In this document: positions 50,958 through 59,619 of the stretch, in pieces | How the letters are laid out: every line of letters begins with the position of its first letter | Numbering within the stretch: the stretch's first letter is position 1 | NCBI GenBank assembly: GCA_963787895.1 | Contig: CAWBEX010000007.1 | Coordinates: 558,001 to 622,000 of the forward strand | Source of the DNA: Anderseniella sp963787895 | GTDB lineage: Bacteria > Pseudomonadota > Alphaproteobacteria > Rhizobiales > Aestuariivirgaceae | Length of the DNA: 64,000 bases | Direction: 5' to 3' | The notes under the pieces: model-generated | Seen by the model: only the letters and a program-made list of their open reading frames with translations | Database searches by the model: none | What the model was told of the DNA's origin: nothing | Made by a program: the position numbers and the translations under genes

Positions 50958-51701
50958 ATGAGTATGCGTATGCCTGCAGCGCTGGTGACAGCGCTGTTTT
51001 TGATTCTTGGTGCCTTGTGTTCTGCTGCTGCCGCAAGCGCTGCGGAAAGACCCTGGCATATTTCTTCAACTGAGCAATGGATACCGGCTGATCCAGGTGA
51101 TCTGGCGATTGCCAGAATGCCCATCAGGCGTGTAGCGCCACCGGTTGTTGCCACCCGCCATACGGCTTCGGCACATGCATCGACGCTGACAGGAGCATTG
51201 GCGCGCGCCTCAATCTCGATGGTTGACCGCCCGGCATTTGACACAGCCAATAAGGACGAAGAGGCGCATTGCCTTGCGCTTGGCCTGTACCACGAGGCTC
51301 GTGGCGAGACAGAACTCGGACAGATTGCAGTTGCGCAGGTCATCCTCAACCGGGTGAAGAGCCTGAAATATCCCGACAGCATCTGTGGTGTGGTGTTCGA
51401 GAACGCGCACAGGTTCAATGCATGCCAGTTCTCTTTTGCTTGTGACGGGCGTTCTGACAAACCGGAAAACTGGCAGGTCTACCTCAGTCTGAAGAAACTG
51501 GTGGATCAGATCATGTGCGAACCTGCATGCAACTACCACGTCCACCGCGACCCGCCGCTGGCACGACTGTCTGAAGCCATGCGCAAGGCCAGCCACTATC
51601 ACACCTTCCGGGTGAACCCGCACTGGAGCCGAAAGATCAATCGAGTAGGGCAGTTGGGTGCTCACATCTTTTATGTTTCAAAGCGGGTATGGTCGCTCTA
51701 A
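50958..51701 (+). CDS. SleB-like cell-wall hydrolase (Hydrolase_2)
   Basis: 247-residue secreted protein with a signal peptide (VTALFLILGALCSAAAASA), a linker, and a C-terminal SleB/CwlJ-type domain: CLALGLYHEARGE with the catalytic Glu, GQIAVAQVILNRVKS, YPDSICGVVFE and CQFSFACDG. The predicted activity is peptidoglycan lytic transglycosylase or muramidase in the periplasm. It stands alone between the LysR gene and the MBL-fold gene. Confidence 0.92.
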   Translation: MSMRMPAALVTALFLILGALCSAAAASAAERPWHISSTEQWIPADPGDLAIARMPIRRVAPPVVATRHTASAHASTLTGALARASISMVDRPAFDTANKDEEAHCLALGLYHEARGETELGQIAVAQVILNRVKSLKYPDSICGVVFENAHRFNACQFSFACDGRSDKPENWQVYLSLKKLVDQIMCEPACNYHVHRDPPLARLSEAMRKASHYHTFRVNPHWSRKINRVGQLGAHIFYVSKRVWSL

Positions 51702-51895
51702 CAGGCCCGGACCAGTTGGTGATTGGAACAGAAGTCGTTGGCTGAACGTTAGTATACAAGTGATGGCTGTGCATCAGTTCTGCAGATGACCGCAATCCCG
51801 ATTGGTCTGGTCTTTGCCGTAATGCTCCGTCGAGCAAGCCGTTTGAAATTCAATCTGTGCTGGTGCGATCCTGTTTACGGGGGTAGCCTGCCAGC

Positions 51896-52735
51896 ATGCG
51901 CGAAAATCTGGAAATACCAATTGATGAAGTGACCTTGGCAGACGGTTGTGTCTGGGAAGACAACTGGTTCGCGGTTCATCATCTGGACACTGAAACATTG
52001 GCCATCGGCGAGCCGGCCTATCATCAGCGCAATTGGTGCTATCTGATATCTGATGGTGAAGAGAGCCTCCTGTTTGACACCGGTTCCGGCAGACGGCCGA
52101 TCGCAACTCTGGTTGCGCGCCATGGCCGCGCGAAGGTGACAGCTTTTCCCTCACACATGCACTTTGATCATCTGGGGGGAATAGGTGCTTTTGGCCCGGT
52201 CATGGTGGCAGACCTGCCGATGTTGCGCGCGGTCGAACGCGGCGGCTTGCTGACACCGGATGATGACATGTTCCTGGGTCACTTCGAAGGTTTGCCAATA
52301 CCGACATTCGAGGTCGGGCAATGGGTCAGGCCGGGCGGGGTTGTCAATGTCGGCACGCGTCGGCTCGAAGTCCTGCATACGCCGGGTCACTCGCCAAACT
52401 CCGTATCGCTATGGGAACCGGAAAGACAGCGTCTCTACGCAGCGGATTTCATATACCGTGGCGCATTGTACGCGCAAACTCCCGGCGCTTCGTTGACTCA
52501 ATACCTTGCCGTTTGCCGCCAACTTATTGATAAACTTCCTGAAAGTTCGGAGATTGTCTGTGCCCATGGTCGACCGGTCGACGGCGTTGATGGGGTCCCC
52601 GTGGTTGGTCACAAAGACCTTCAAGACCTTGAAAGCGTGCTTGTCCAATTGCTGGCAGGCCAACCGGACACCGGCGAGGTGGCGGTAAACGAGCGCATGT
52701 ACCTGATGTATTCGCATGCAAGTTTTACTGCGTGA
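51896..52735 (+). CDS. MBL-fold metallo-hydrolase
   Basis: 279 residues with the metal motif HMHFDHLGG (HxHxDH), a following EVLHTPGHSPNSV with the third His, and the bridging Asp in LYAADFIYRG. VCAHGRPV near the C-terminus supplies the last His. The family covers thioesterases, lactonases and glyoxalase II-like enzymes; the substrate is not predictable. It lies 80 bases upstream of bmt. Confidence 0.87.
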   Translation: MRENLEIPIDEVTLADGCVWEDNWFAVHHLDTETLAIGEPAYHQRNWCYLISDGEESLLFDTGSGRRPIATLVARHGRAKVTAFPSHMHFDHLGGIGAFGPVMVADLPMLRAVERGGLLTPDDDMFLGHFEGLPIPTFEVGQWVRPGGVVNVGTRRLEVLHTPGHSPNSVSLWEPERQRLYAADFIYRGALYAQTPGASLTQYLAVCRQLIDKLPESSEIVCAHGRPVDGVDGVPVVGHKDLQDLESVLVQLLAGQPDTGEVAVNERMYLMYSHASFTA

Positions 52736-52754
52736 GAGTTTCACAAAACACTAT

Positions 52755-52770
52755 ATAAAGAAAGCTTTAT
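52755..52770. promoter_or_regulatory. ATAAAG-N4-CTTTAT inverted repeat upstream of the BHMT gene
   Basis: The inverted repeat lies 47-62 bases before the ATG at 52817. Sites of this kind, bound by ArsR-family S-adenosylhomocysteine-responsive regulators, are known in front of methionine-cycle genes of proteobacteria; that link is from memory of the general class and is not shown here. Positional fit with a promoter is good. Confidence 0.45.
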
Positions 52771-52816
52771 GTGCTATTGAACAGGCTTCGATCCTGACGC
52801 TGAAAGAGGCTGTCCG

Positions 52817-53845
52817 ATGTCACGCGCAAACTTCCTAGACCTCCTTAACTCTCGCGATTGGCTGCTGGCCGATGGCGCCACCGGCACCAACCTTTTTGCT
52901 GCAGGTTTACAGTCTGGTGATGCGCCGGAATTGTGGAACGAAGATCACCCGGATCGTATTCGCGCCTTGCACCGCAACTTCATTGAGGCAGGCTCGGACA
53001 TCGTGCTGACCAACTCCTTCGGTGGCACGTCTTACCGTTTGAAACTGCATAACGCGCAAGACCGCGTGCACGAGTTGAACGTAAAGGCCGCACAGCTTGC
53101 CCGCCTTGAGGCGGATGCAGCAGATCGCCCGATTATTGTGGCCGGTTCGATGGGCCCGACAGGCGAGATTTACCAACCGGTCGGCACGCTTAGTCACGAG
53201 CAGGGCGTAGCGGCATTCACCGAACAGGCGAAAGCACTGGAAGCAGGTGGTGCCGATGTATTGTGGATCGAGACCATCTCGTCACAAGAAGAATTTGCGG
53301 CTGCTCTGCAAGGGGCTCGCACCACAAATCTGCCCGTAGTGGCGACCATGAGTTTTGACACCAATGGCCGGACCATGATGGGGCTGACGCCGGCAGCTTA
53401 TGCAAACCTGACTGCCTCCACGGCAGGCGGGCCGGATGCTATCGGCGCCAATTGCGGCACCGGTGCAGGAGAATTGGTCGCGACCATATTGGGCATGACC
53501 GAAGCCGATCCCAAAGCTGTTGTCGTTGCAAAGGGAAATTGCGGCATACCTGCCTGGATGGACGGCCATATCCACTATGACGGCACACCCGAATTGATGG
53601 CCGACTATGCCCGCCTCGCACTTGATGCCGGTGCAAAAATCATCGGCGGTTGCTGTGGCACGACCTATGATCACGTGCGCGCGATGAGGCAGTCGCTGGA
53701 CGCCTACAGCAAGGGCGCGCGCCCTACGGTCGAAGAGGTTGAAGAACGCCTTGGTAAGGTGTCAGCACTGGCTCATGGCACTGATACGGCTGCCGAAGGT
53801 GCGGCCCGGCGCGGTCGCGAAGGCCGTGGCAGGCGGCGCGGATAG
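52817..53845 (+). CDS. bmt: Betaine-homocysteine S-methyltransferase
   Basis: Zinc-dependent methyltransferase (342 residues) making methionine from homocysteine with a betaine-type donor. It shows LLADGATGTNLFAAGL, GSMGPTGEIYQPVGTL, and the three zinc Cys in GANCGTG and GGCCGTT. The last 40 residues are an Arg/Gly-rich tail (RRGREGRGRRRG), an unusual addition. Homocysteine methyltransferases using methyl-THF share the fold, so the donor is inferred. Confidence 0.9.
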   Translation: MSRANFLDLLNSRDWLLADGATGTNLFAAGLQSGDAPELWNEDHPDRIRALHRNFIEAGSDIVLTNSFGGTSYRLKLHNAQDRVHELNVKAAQLARLEADAADRPIIVAGSMGPTGEIYQPVGTLSHEQGVAAFTEQAKALEAGGADVLWIETISSQEEFAAALQGARTTNLPVVATMSFDTNGRTMMGLTPAAYANLTASTAGGPDAIGANCGTGAGELVATILGMTEADPKAVVVAKGNCGIPAWMDGHIHYDGTPELMADYARLALDAGAKIIGGCCGTTYDHVRAMRQSLDAYSKGARPTVEEVEERLGKVSALAHGTDTAAEGAARRGREGRGRRRG

Positions 53846-55102
53846 TCAGGCCAGGGTTTCAAGCCGCTCCAGTAACGTTTCCACTTCAGCGGCGGTATTG
53901 TAGTGCGCAAGTCCGATGCGCAGCACGCCGCCCTTGTCCATCAGGCCCATTCGGTTGATCGGCTCTAGTGCATAATTGTGGCCAGACCACAGGAAAATAT
54001 TGTCTTCTGCCAATGACTTGGCAAGTGCTTCTGGCTGTTTGCCATCAACAGTGACGGAGACGGTCGGCACCCGTCTTGCCAACGCATTGTCTGATGTGAT
54101 GCCGCGAACGGTCACCCCATTGATCGACTTCAGTCCGCTGACAAGCTGCCTGGTCAGCGCAGCTTCATGGGCCATCGCGGCTTTCATGCCGGAGATGATG
54201 GTTTCGCGGCTGACGCCAGTCTGGGGTTTTTGGCCGGAGCCAAGCGAGGCAATGTACTCCATCGCACCCAATGTGCCGGCAAGGGTTTCTCGCGGCGCAG
54301 TACCTGTCTCGAACTTGCCCGGCGCGCCATAGCCCAAAGCCGGACGTACCTGGTAGGAGAACAGGTTTTCCAACACCTCTGCACGGCCATACAAGATGCC
54401 ATGGTGCGGGCCGAACCACTTGTAGGCAGATGAAACCAGAAAATCGCAACCGATGTCCTGCACGTCGATTACCATGTGCGGTGTTGACTGAACCGCATCC
54501 ACATAAGTGATGGCTCCAGCCGCTCGCGCCTTGGCGCAGATGGATTTCACGTCGTTGATGGTGCCGGTGCAGTTGGAGGCATGGCCAACCGCAACAATCT
54601 TCGTGTTTTCGGTCAGCACCTTGTCGATGGCATCGTCAGGGAATTCGTAGGCATCGGTATCGAAGTCGAGCCATTTTATGCTTGCACCGGAATCGTCTGC
54701 TACAAGCAGCCACGGCGATACATTTGCATCATGATCCATGCGCGACAGCACGATTTCGTCCCCTGGGCCGAGGTTCAGGGTTTTCTGCAGGTTGCGCGAC
54801 ATGGCCATGGTCAGTGTTGTCATGTTGGCGCCGAAAATGATCTCCCGAGGCGATCTGGCGTTGTAGAATTTCGCTGCTGCTGCATGCGCCTCATCCACGA
54901 GCGCTTCGGCAATTTTTGTCGTTGTGAAAAAGCCGCCAAGATTTGCATTTTGCTCGATCATGGCCCGATTCATGCGTGCGATTACATGTTGTGGCACCTG
55001 TGTACCTGCAGGATTGTCCAGATAGATACGCGCACGTCCGGAATCAGTTATCGAAAGCGCTGCAAACTGCGCACGTACGGCGTCGATGGAAAAGGCGGTC
55101 AT
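53846..55102 (-). CDS. Cysteine desulfurase-like class V aminotransferase
   Basis: PLP enzyme (418 residues from MTAFSIDAVRAQFAALSITD) of the SufS/CsdA-like group. It shows ARIYLDNPAGTQVPQHV, VVAVGHASNCTGTIND, DAVQSTPHMVIDVQDIGCD and the Schiff-base Lys in SSAYKWFGPHHG. COG0520-type proteins of this subgroup are often of unknown specificity rather than true desulfurases. It is transcribed toward bmt and diverges from the corrinoid-protein gene. Confidence 0.87.
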   Translation of the reverse strand: MTAFSIDAVRAQFAALSITDSGRARIYLDNPAGTQVPQHVIARMNRAMIEQNANLGGFFTTTKIAEALVDEAHAAAAKFYNARSPREIIFGANMTTLTMAMSRNLQKTLNLGPGDEIVLSRMDHDANVSPWLLVADDSGASIKWLDFDTDAYEFPDDAIDKVLTENTKIVAVGHASNCTGTINDVKSICAKARAAGAITYVDAVQSTPHMVIDVQDIGCDFLVSSAYKWFGPHHGILYGRAEVLENLFSYQVRPALGYGAPGKFETGTAPRETLAGTLGAMEYIASLGSGQKPQTGVSRETIISGMKAAMAHEAALTRQLVSGLKSINGVTVRGITSDNALARRVPTVSVTVDGKQPEALAKSLAEDNIFLWSGHNYALEPINRMGLMDKGGVLRIGLAHYNTAAEVETLLERLETLA

Positions 55103-55315
55103 GATCTTGATATCCGGGATTTGGCTTGAAAGGGATAGGGTTGGCGCCAAGCCTGCGCAAGCAACGTACGCAGTGTCAAGCACGATGCCTGTTTATGCAC
55201 GTCACTCGGTCGCTATCGGACAGGTTTCTGTCGCAATGTGTATGGTGTTGTTGATGAAAAGAAGGGTATTACAAATGTATGTCTATAGGGACAATGCCCT
55301 GTTTGGAGACTTGCG

Positions 55316-56014
55316 ATGAGCGAAGATGACGATCTCGACCTGCGTTCGCTGAACGACGAAGAACTTGTGCAACAGATGCACGACGACCTTTACGACGGCC
55401 TCAAGGAAGAAATTGAGGAAGCAGTTCATATTCTGCTTGAACGCAAGTGGACACCATACAAGGTCCTGACCGAAGCACTTGTTGAAGGCATGCGTATCGT
55501 TGGCATCGACTTCCGTGATGGTATCCTGTTTGTGCCGGAAGTGCTGCTGGCAGCCAACGCCATGAAGGCAGGCATGTTCATTCTGAAGCCCCTGTTGGCG
55601 GAAACCGGCGCTCCGCGGGTCGGCAAAATGGTCATCGGAACGGTAAAGGGTGACATTCACGACATTGGCAAGAACCTGGTTTCCATGATGATGGAAGGCG
55701 CAGGCTTCGAAGTCATCAATATCGGCATCAACAACCCGGTGGAAAACTACCTGGCAGCAATTGAAGAGCATCAGCCGGACATTCTTGGCATGTCGGCCCT
55801 GCTCACCACCACCATGCCTTACATGAAGGTTGTCATTGACACTCTGAAGGAAAAAGGCATGCGCGATGACTACATCGTGCTGGTGGGTGGCGCACCGCTG
55901 AATGAGGAATTTGCCAAGGCCATTGGGGCAGACGCATATTGCCGTGATGCTGCGGTTGCCGTGGAAACTGCAAAGGAATTCATGGCACGCAAGCACAATC
56001 AGGTAACTGCCTGA
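55316..56014 (+). CDS. Corrinoid (B12-binding) methyltransferase protein
   Basis: 232-residue corrinoid protein of the MttC/MtbC/MtgC type. The N-terminal helical cap (about residues 1-100) precedes a Rossmann B12-binding domain with the cobalt-ligand motif DIHDIGKNL, then VINIGINNP and LVGGAPLNEEFAKAIGAD. It shuttles methyl groups between a substrate methyltransferase (here probably the MttB-family protein at 61590) and an acceptor such as THF or homocysteine. No cobalamin riboswitch was recognised upstream. A hairpin with T-run follows. Confidence 0.94.
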   Translation: MSEDDDLDLRSLNDEELVQQMHDDLYDGLKEEIEEAVHILLERKWTPYKVLTEALVEGMRIVGIDFRDGILFVPEVLLAANAMKAGMFILKPLLAETGAPRVGKMVIGTVKGDIHDIGKNLVSMMMEGAGFEVINIGINNPVENYLAAIEEHQPDILGMSALLTTTMPYMKVVIDTLKEKGMRDDYIVLVGGAPLNEEFAKAIGADAYCRDAAVAVETAKEFMARKHNQVTA

Positions 56015-56047
56015 CCGTATTTACCTGTTAAACCATTGATTTTTAAG

Positions 56048-56079
56048 GCGGCTGAACCTTGGTGGGTCCGGCCGCTTTT
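56048..56079 (+). terminator. Terminator after the corrinoid-protein gene
   Basis: GCGGC pairs with GCCGC and AACC with GGGT across a small internal loop, followed by TTTTCGTTT, about 35 bases after the stop. Confidence 0.7.
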
Positions 56080-56244
56080 CGTTTGGGCAGGTGTGTTTGA
56101 TACCTGAACGCCAGATGAATGGGAACTTCAGAAATGGTTCAGCCGGTTTCATCTAGAACTGTGAACATGACAAACACCGATGGGCGGAAACCAAAGGGTT
56201 TGTAGCAAGAATTCAGTTTGAACCATCAACCCTGGAGAATTCCA

Positions 56245-56613
56245 ATGTTCAAGAAATCACTTGTTGCTGCCGTAGCTGCCCTGACAATTGCGGCGTCGAT
56301 GGCATCGCCTGCGCAAGCCCTGTCCAAGCGCGGCGCAGTTGCTCTGGGTCTGGGTCTTGGCACAATTGCTGCCATCGGCATTGCATCGGCCCATGACCGC
56401 AACCGCTACTACGAACCCGAAGAATATTACAATGGCGGCGACTATTACGATAGCGGCGACTATTACAATGGCGGCGGCTACTATGTAACCAACAGCAGGT
56501 ACCGCTACCGTTCAGAACACCGTTCCTACCGGTCCTGGGCTCGCAAATGCGCAAACCGTTGGGGCTGGCAAACCCGCCGTTGGGACCGTTGCATGGCCCG
56601 TCACGGCTTCTGA
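56245..56613 (+). CDS. Small exported Tyr-rich protein with WGW...RC tail (paralogue A)
   Basis: 122 residues (GGAGA RBS). Signal peptide AAVAALTIAASMASPAQA is followed by a short hydrophobic stretch, a Tyr/Gly/Asp-rich region with three near-repeats of DYYNGG/DYYDSG, and the basic tail KCANRWGWQTRRWDRCMARH. The tail is shared with the next gene. Function unknown; likely periplasmic or surface. Confidence 0.8.
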   Translation: MFKKSLVAAVAALTIAASMASPAQALSKRGAVALGLGLGTIAAIGIASAHDRNRYYEPEEYYNGGDYYDSGDYYNGGGYYVTNSRYRYRSEHRSYRSWARKCANRWGWQTRRWDRCMARHGF

Positions 56614-56638
56614 TCCTCAACAGGGATCAGACTTTGCG

Positions 56639-56673
56639 AAACACCGTCGGGCAATCCTCCCCCGGCGGTGTTT
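56639..56673 (+). terminator. Terminator after paralogue A
   Basis: AAACACCG and CGGTGTTT plus inner CGGG/CCCG with a wobble pair form a long stem around nine bases, followed by TTTCTTT. Confidence 0.85.
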
Positions 56674-56911
56674 CTTTATGCAGCGCTGTGCAATTCAATT
56701 TCGCCATTGTGCATGAAGCAGACCTTGTCGAACATGACAAATCATCGGGTTCAGACCTGTGCATGCAAATCAGTCGGGGTACTTTGGTCTCCGGTTTGCA
56801 GTGTGAAGGATTGCACATTTGCGCACTCACATTCCTGTCATGTTGGCGTCATCGGAACTGAACGAGACGCCCCAAGGGGCACCACAAATACAAATCAAGA
56901 GGAAGAGTGCC

Positions 56912-57199
56912 ATGTCTACAATTCGCAATACAGCAATCGCCGCCATAGCTGCAGTTACCCTGGCAGCTTCCATGTCTTCACCAGCCCACGCCCTGACGGA
57001 TTGGCAGAAGGCCCAGATTGGTCTCGGCGCAGCATCCCTGTTCGTTGGCGCAGCCGCAGTGGCTAACGGCTATGGTTACGAAGGCGAAGGTTACTACGGC
57101 GAAGGCCGTGCATACCGCCGCGCCGCCCGCTCGTGCGCCCGCCGCTGGGGTTGGCACACCTGGAAATGGGAACGCTGCATGGAAAATCGCGGCTTCTGA
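56912..57199 (+). CDS. Small exported protein with WGW...RC tail (paralogue B)
   Basis: 95 residues with a strong purine-rich RBS (GAGGAAGAG). Signal peptide AAIAAVTLAASMSSPAHA, a hydrophobic stretch, a Gly/Tyr/Glu region and the tail CARRWGWHTWKWERCMENRG. It is clearly paralogous to the gene at 56245; the pair shares signal, hydrophobic region and two-Cys Trp-rich tail. Function unknown. Confidence 0.8.
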   Translation: MSTIRNTAIAAIAAVTLAASMSSPAHALTDWQKAQIGLGAASLFVGAAAVANGYGYEGEGYYGEGRAYRRAARSCARRWGWHTWKWERCMENRGF

Positions 57200-57223
57200 T
57201 CCAGCCTATTGTCAAAGTTGAAT

Positions 57224-57249
57224 ACACCGCCGGAAATATCCGGCGGTGT
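57224..57249 (+). terminator. Terminator after paralogue B
   Basis: ACACCGCCGGA and TCCGGCGGTGT form a perfect 11-bp stem around four bases, followed by TTTTG. Confidence 0.9.
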
Positions 57250-57292
57250 TTTGCTTTGTTAGCTGCAGCCATGCCAGCTATACTCGCTACCC

Positions 57293-57934
57293 ATGAAGGA
57301 ACTGCCGGTTGAACAGGAGTTTGTTTTCCGCAAGACCTGTGGCGATGTGTTGATCATCGCCTGCGGTGCGCTGGCGCGTGAGATCGTTGCTTTGATTGAA
57401 ATGAACCGGTGGCAGCATCTGGACATTCAGTGTTTGCCGGCGATTTGGCACAATACTCCAGACAAGATCCCCGAAGGTGTGAGGGGTGCCATTCGTGATG
57501 CCCGCTCAACTGGGCGCTACCGAGAAATTTTCGTCGCTTATGGTGATTGCGGAACAGGCGGGCTGCTGGACAAGGTTATTGAAGCAGAGGGCGTGAAACG
57601 TATTGATGGTCCGCACTGTTATTCATTCTTCTCCGGCAATGAGAAATGGTCTCTGCATCAGGATGAGGAAATCACGGCCTTTTACCTGACTGACTACCTG
57701 GCACGGCATTTCGACACTCTGGTCTGGAAGGGTTTCGGCATGGCTGATCACCCTGAACTGCGTGACATGATGTTTGCCAACTACACCAAGGTGGTTTACC
57801 TGGCGCAGACTGATGACGAAGGTTTGCAGGAGATGGCGAAGGCTGCTGCTGACAAGCTGCAACTTGACTATGAATACCGGTTCACGGGTTTCGGTGATCT
57901 GGCGGTTGAAATGGCAAGATTGGAGCAGGCGTAG
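57293..57934 (+). CDS. DUF1638 protein
   Basis: 213-residue protein of the DUF1638 family, with LIIACGALAREIVALIEMN, IFVAYGDCGTGGLLDKVIE and LTDYLARHFDTLVWKGFGMA. Several Cys and His residues (CG, DCGTGG, HCYSFF) could bind metal. The family co-occurs with corrinoid methyltransferases; here the corrinoid protein is 1.3 kb upstream and an MttB homologue 4 kb downstream. Biochemical function is unknown. Confidence 0.88.
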   Translation: MKELPVEQEFVFRKTCGDVLIIACGALAREIVALIEMNRWQHLDIQCLPAIWHNTPDKIPEGVRGAIRDARSTGRYREIFVAYGDCGTGGLLDKVIEAEGVKRIDGPHCYSFFSGNEKWSLHQDEEITAFYLTDYLARHFDTLVWKGFGMADHPELRDMMFANYTKVVYLAQTDDEGLQEMAKAAADKLQLDYEYRFTGFGDLAVEMARLEQA

Positions 57935-58488
57935 TGCTGGCTTACACGTTCTGGCACTGGCCGGCAGATGGAGTGCCGCAAGCTGACTATGAAACCGCAA
58001 TGGCTGCCTTTCATGTCTCGTTGAACCGGCACAAGCCAAGTGGCTTTCTGTCATCGGCAGTTGTCAGGCTTTCCCGTACTCCGTGGTCTGCGCAACCGCG
58101 AATGTCCTACGAAGACTGGTACCTGGTGGAAGACTTTGCAGCGCTGGGTTTGCTGAATGACGGTGCGGTGAACGCTTCCAACAAGCCGCCGCATGATGGC
58201 GTGGCAGGCATTGTGAAGGCCGGGGCAGGCGGGGTCTACCGGCTGAAGGCAGGTGTTCCCGATTTCAAGCAAGTACGCCGGGCGCACTGGTTCTCCAAAC
58301 CTGCCGGCCTGCCATACGCTGACTTTTATGCAGGAGTGCCTGCAAATCAGGTCATTTGCCAATGGGAACGTCAGATGGTGCTGGGCCCTGCGCCGGAATG
58401 CTGTGCCTATACATCGGGCGCTGACATCACTGTCCCGCAGGCTGAAAACATGACCCTTCTCGACGCTGAACCGGCGTGGCTTCCTTGA
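57934..58488 (+). CDS. Hypothetical protein coupled to the DUF1638 gene
   Basis: 184 residues starting at a GTG that overlaps the DUF1638 stop by one base. The protein is soluble and aromatic-rich: YTFWHWPADG, MSYEDWYLVEDFAALGLLND, a Gly-rich middle, and RQMVLGPAPECCAYTSGAD with a CC pair. I do not recognise the family. The overlap implies joint function with DUF1638. Confidence 0.72.
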   Translation: MLAYTFWHWPADGVPQADYETAMAAFHVSLNRHKPSGFLSSAVVRLSRTPWSAQPRMSYEDWYLVEDFAALGLLNDGAVNASNKPPHDGVAGIVKAGAGGVYRLKAGVPDFKQVRRAHWFSKPAGLPYADFYAGVPANQVICQWERQMVLGPAPECCAYTSGADITVPQAENMTLLDAEPAWLP

Positions 58489-58549
58489 CCGTGAGTGCAC
58501 AGCCCTTATACCCGCCTGTAACCATTGGATCAGCACGGAGCAATGCCAC

Positions 58550-59008
58550 ATGAGTTGGAAAGTATATCTTTCGGGGGAAATCCATACCGACTGGCGCGAA
58601 GAGCTGGAAGCGGCGGTAAAGGCTGCCGGCCTGCCTGTCGAGTTCTCATCTCCGGTCACCAATCATCCGGCATCGGATGACTGCGGCGTTGCCATACTCG
58701 GCGAGGAACCGGACAAGTTCTGGCATGACAACAAGGGCGCCAACATCAATGCCATTCGCACCCGCACCATGATCGCCAGGGCAGACGTTGTGGTTGTCCG
58801 TTTTGGTGAGAAGTACAAGCAGTGGAACGCTGCATTTGATGCAGGCTACGCCGCTGCATTGGGCAAGGCGCTGATTGTCATGCACGGACCCGATCACCAG
58901 CATGCATTGAAAGAAGTAGATGCGGCCGCGCTGGCAGTTGCGCAAACACCGCAGCAGGTTGCCGACATCCTGCGCTATGCAATCAGCGGTGAACTGAACG
59001 GCTACTGA
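58550..59008 (+). CDS. YtoQ-family protein
   Basis: 152 residues with the family start WKVYLSGEIHTDWREEL and FSSPVTNHPASDDCG, GAKI-type NAIRTRTMIARADVVVVRFG and WNAAFDAGYAAALGKALIVM. The fold resembles nucleoside 2-deoxyribosyltransferases, although the role of YtoQ is not established. Its 3' end overlaps the convergent gene at 59002 by 7 bases. Confidence 0.88.
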   Translation: MSWKVYLSGEIHTDWREELEAAVKAAGLPVEFSSPVTNHPASDDCGVAILGEEPDKFWHDNKGANINAIRTRTMIARADVVVVRFGEKYKQWNAAFDAGYAAALGKALIVMHGPDHQHALKEVDAAALAVAQTPQQVADILRYAISGELNGY

Positions 59009-59499
59009 GGCGGGCAGGTCCCCAGGTCATCGGCGGCCTTGCCGGCCACAGATACCTCATCAGGCTCATGCGGGGGTTTCGTTATAGCGTCGGGGCTTTC
59101 GGTCGTTTGGTCGGCTTCAACTGCGTCCAGTTGCGTATTTTCAGCCCGATTGTCCGGTTCTGGCCGGGACTCAGCCGTATCCGGATGGCTGTCTTCGCGC
59201 AGGTTGGCAAGCTTGCCGACGCAATCCTGCACAAGCGAATTCTGCTTGAGTACGCCGTCGGCGACAAGGTGGCTGACATACCTTCTGGCTTCGGCTTCCG
59301 GGATGTGCAGGAGACGTTGCAGTGTTTGGGATGTGCACGCTCCATGAAGATTGGACATGTACGTTGCCCAGGATTGCACGTGCCCGGGTACCATTACAGC
59401 TGCCGGAGTGGCCGCAGCAGCAGGCCGCAAAACCAGCATGGGATTGGCAGGCAATGACAACACTGCCATCAGTGATTGGATGAAACTGCGTCTGTTCAT
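59002..59499 (-). CDS. Hypothetical exported protein with a Tat-like N-terminus
   Basis: 165 residues from MNRRSFIQSLMAVLSLP (ATG 59499). The RR-x-F-I pattern and hydrophobic stretch suggest twin-arginine export, with cleavage near AAAATPA. A middle helical region (AEARRYVSHLVADGVL) resembles a winged-helix-like fragment, and the acidic C-terminal 60 residues are low complexity. Family not recognised. Confidence 0.6.
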   Translation of the reverse strand: MNRRSFIQSLMAVLSLPANPMLVLRPAAAATPAAVMVPGHVQSWATYMSNLHGACTSQTLQRLLHIPEAEARRYVSHLVADGVLKQNSLVQDCVGKLANLREDSHPDTAESRPEPDNRAENTQLDAVEADQTTESPDAITKPPHEPDEVSVAGKAADDLGTCPPQ

Positions 59500-59619
59500 A
59501 CTCTGGATATAGGACGCTTCACGCAAATTGCCAGAGCCGGACTACATCTTTGTACCGGCGGGCCAGGTTTTGGCAACGCAACATCCCTTGATCACTTGTG
59601 GATGCGGCAGCCTCGGACT

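Noticed and set aside
52736..52816. SAM-II-type riboswitch upstream of bmt
   Set aside because: The short AT-rich leader is dominated by a simple inverted repeat; the conserved pseudoknot sequence was not found.
55103..55315. Cobalamin riboswitch in front of the corrinoid-protein gene
   Set aside because: The region is long enough, but I could not find a B12-box-like core or the expected stem arrangement.
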